Part shown: in pieces, positions 21,209 to 21,492 of the stretch
Position numbering within the stretch: the stretch's first letter is position 1
How the letters are laid out: each line of letters begins with the position of its first letter
IMG/VR virus record: IMGVR_UViG_3300035698_027903
Span: 1 to 21,492 of that record
DNA length: 21,492 nucleotides
Source: a virus
Reading direction: 5' to 3' (one strand)
Program-made: the position numbers and the translations under genes
The notes under the pieces: model-generated
Told to the model about the DNA's origin: nothing
Database searches by the model: none
Seen by the model: only the letters and a program-made list of their open reading frames with translations

Positions 21209-21375
21209 TATAATGTACTCCTCTTATGTTTGCCTTTAATTACATCAGAAATATTTTGATCAACTTGTCTTTGCATCTTTTTCTTATCCAATGCATCATT
21301 GATCTCTTTTGTTAATCTTTTCATTGTGCCTGTGTCCTCATAGTTTTCAATGAGTTGATCTGAATATTTACTCAT
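21208..21375 (-). CDS. 55-aa charged helical protein at the circular junction
   Basis: The product (MSKYSDQLIENYEDTGTMKR, then LTKEINDALDKKKMQRQVDQ, ending KHKRSTL) is hydrophilic and helical with no cysteine or TM. Its start at 21375 equals position 10 on the circle, where it overlaps the stop of the short RHH gene (ATGA); its stop overlaps the next ATG (TAATG). It is co-transcribed from the promoter at 284-316. The function is unknown. Confidence 0.52.
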   Translation of the reverse strand: MSKYSDQLIENYEDTGTMKRLTKEINDALDKKKMQRQVDQNISDVIKGKHKRSTL

Positions 21376-21492
21376 TTTCTTTTTTTAAGGATCTTATCCT
21401 TTAAATTTAATTCTCTCATGATGATCTCATCATAAGTTTCTCTCTTATATTTTCTCCTCATCTTTAAGGCCTCTCTCACTTCTTTCTCAATA
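21366..21492. repeat. Terminal direct repeat, right copy (circular overlap)
   Basis: This is identical to bases 1-127 and should be counted once on the circular molecule. Confidence 0.93.
21372..21492 (-). CDS. Partial second copy of the short RHH gene (window artefact)
   Basis: The 3' part of the RHH gene at 7-150 appears again here because of the terminal overlap; its 5' part lies beyond the window edge. It is the same gene, not a duplication. Confidence 0.85.
   Translation of the reverse strand, partial: IEKEVREALKMRRKYKRETYDEIIMRELNLKDKILKKRK

Overview
The window is one complete circular archaeal element. The first 127 bases are repeated exactly as the last 127 (1-127 = 21366-21492), so the molecule is about 21,365 bp and genes run across the junction. 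It is AT-rich, poor in CpG and tightly packed, with many ATGA or TAATG stop/start overlaps. Archaeal expression signals are visible: AT-rich TATA elements about 25 nt upstream of leaderless start codons, and GGAGG-type Shine-Dalgarno sites for internal operon genes. The style of the secreted proteins (DUF2341-type jelly-roll, Asn/Thr-rich beta domains with many N-glycosylation sequons, multi-TM tails) resembles DPANN archaea of the Woesearchaeales/Pacearchaeales kind. The host call is inference only.

Layout. (1) 495-8097, minus strand: a putative virion module with a conserved 240-aa protein, a signal-peptide ectodomain/4-TM protein, a small RHH-like protein, a prepilin-like 4-TM protein, a 1171-aa spike/adhesin, two small membrane proteins, and two tandem paralogous two-helix membrane proteins that look like capsid/matrix proteins of tailless (spindle-like) archaeal viruses. 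It ends at a strong hairpin-plus-T terminator at 446-463. (2) 8161-12198, minus strand: one 1345-aa protein, leaderless, divergent from (3) 12276-14770, plus strand: a 180-aa partner protein, a Zot/packaging-type P-loop ATPase and a tyrosine recombinase. The ATPase and recombinase genes are separated by 162 bp rich in palindromes. (4) 14943-20569, minus strand: a second compact region with an OB-fold-like candidate behind a structured leader, small acidic and coiled-coil proteins, a two-protein membrane module, two zinc-binding proteins, a PD-(D/E)XK nuclease, an A24 prepilin peptidase, several tiny TM proteins and two RHH regulators. (5) 20756-286 across the junction, minus strand: a lysine-rich protein, a 55-aa protein, a short RHH protein and a 44-aa zinc ribbon, all under one leaderless promoter.

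How it may work. Integrase, packaging-type ATPase, spike, abundant small membrane proteins and several RHH regulators fit a temperate, membrane-containing tailless virus (or a virus-like plasmid). The most striking feature is that the element carries its own type IV prepilin peptidase, together with at least three membrane proteins whose N-termini look like class III (prepilin) signal peptides, including both capsid-like paralogs. I infer a self-encoded maturation system in which the peptidase trims virion proteins. A recurring TTACACAC motif next to TATA boxes suggests a shared regulon. I recognised no replication initiator, polymerase, helicase or primase; an AT-microsatellite tract with repeats at about 20606-20755 is the best origin candidate. 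No rRNA, tRNA, insertion sequence or CRISPR array was seen.
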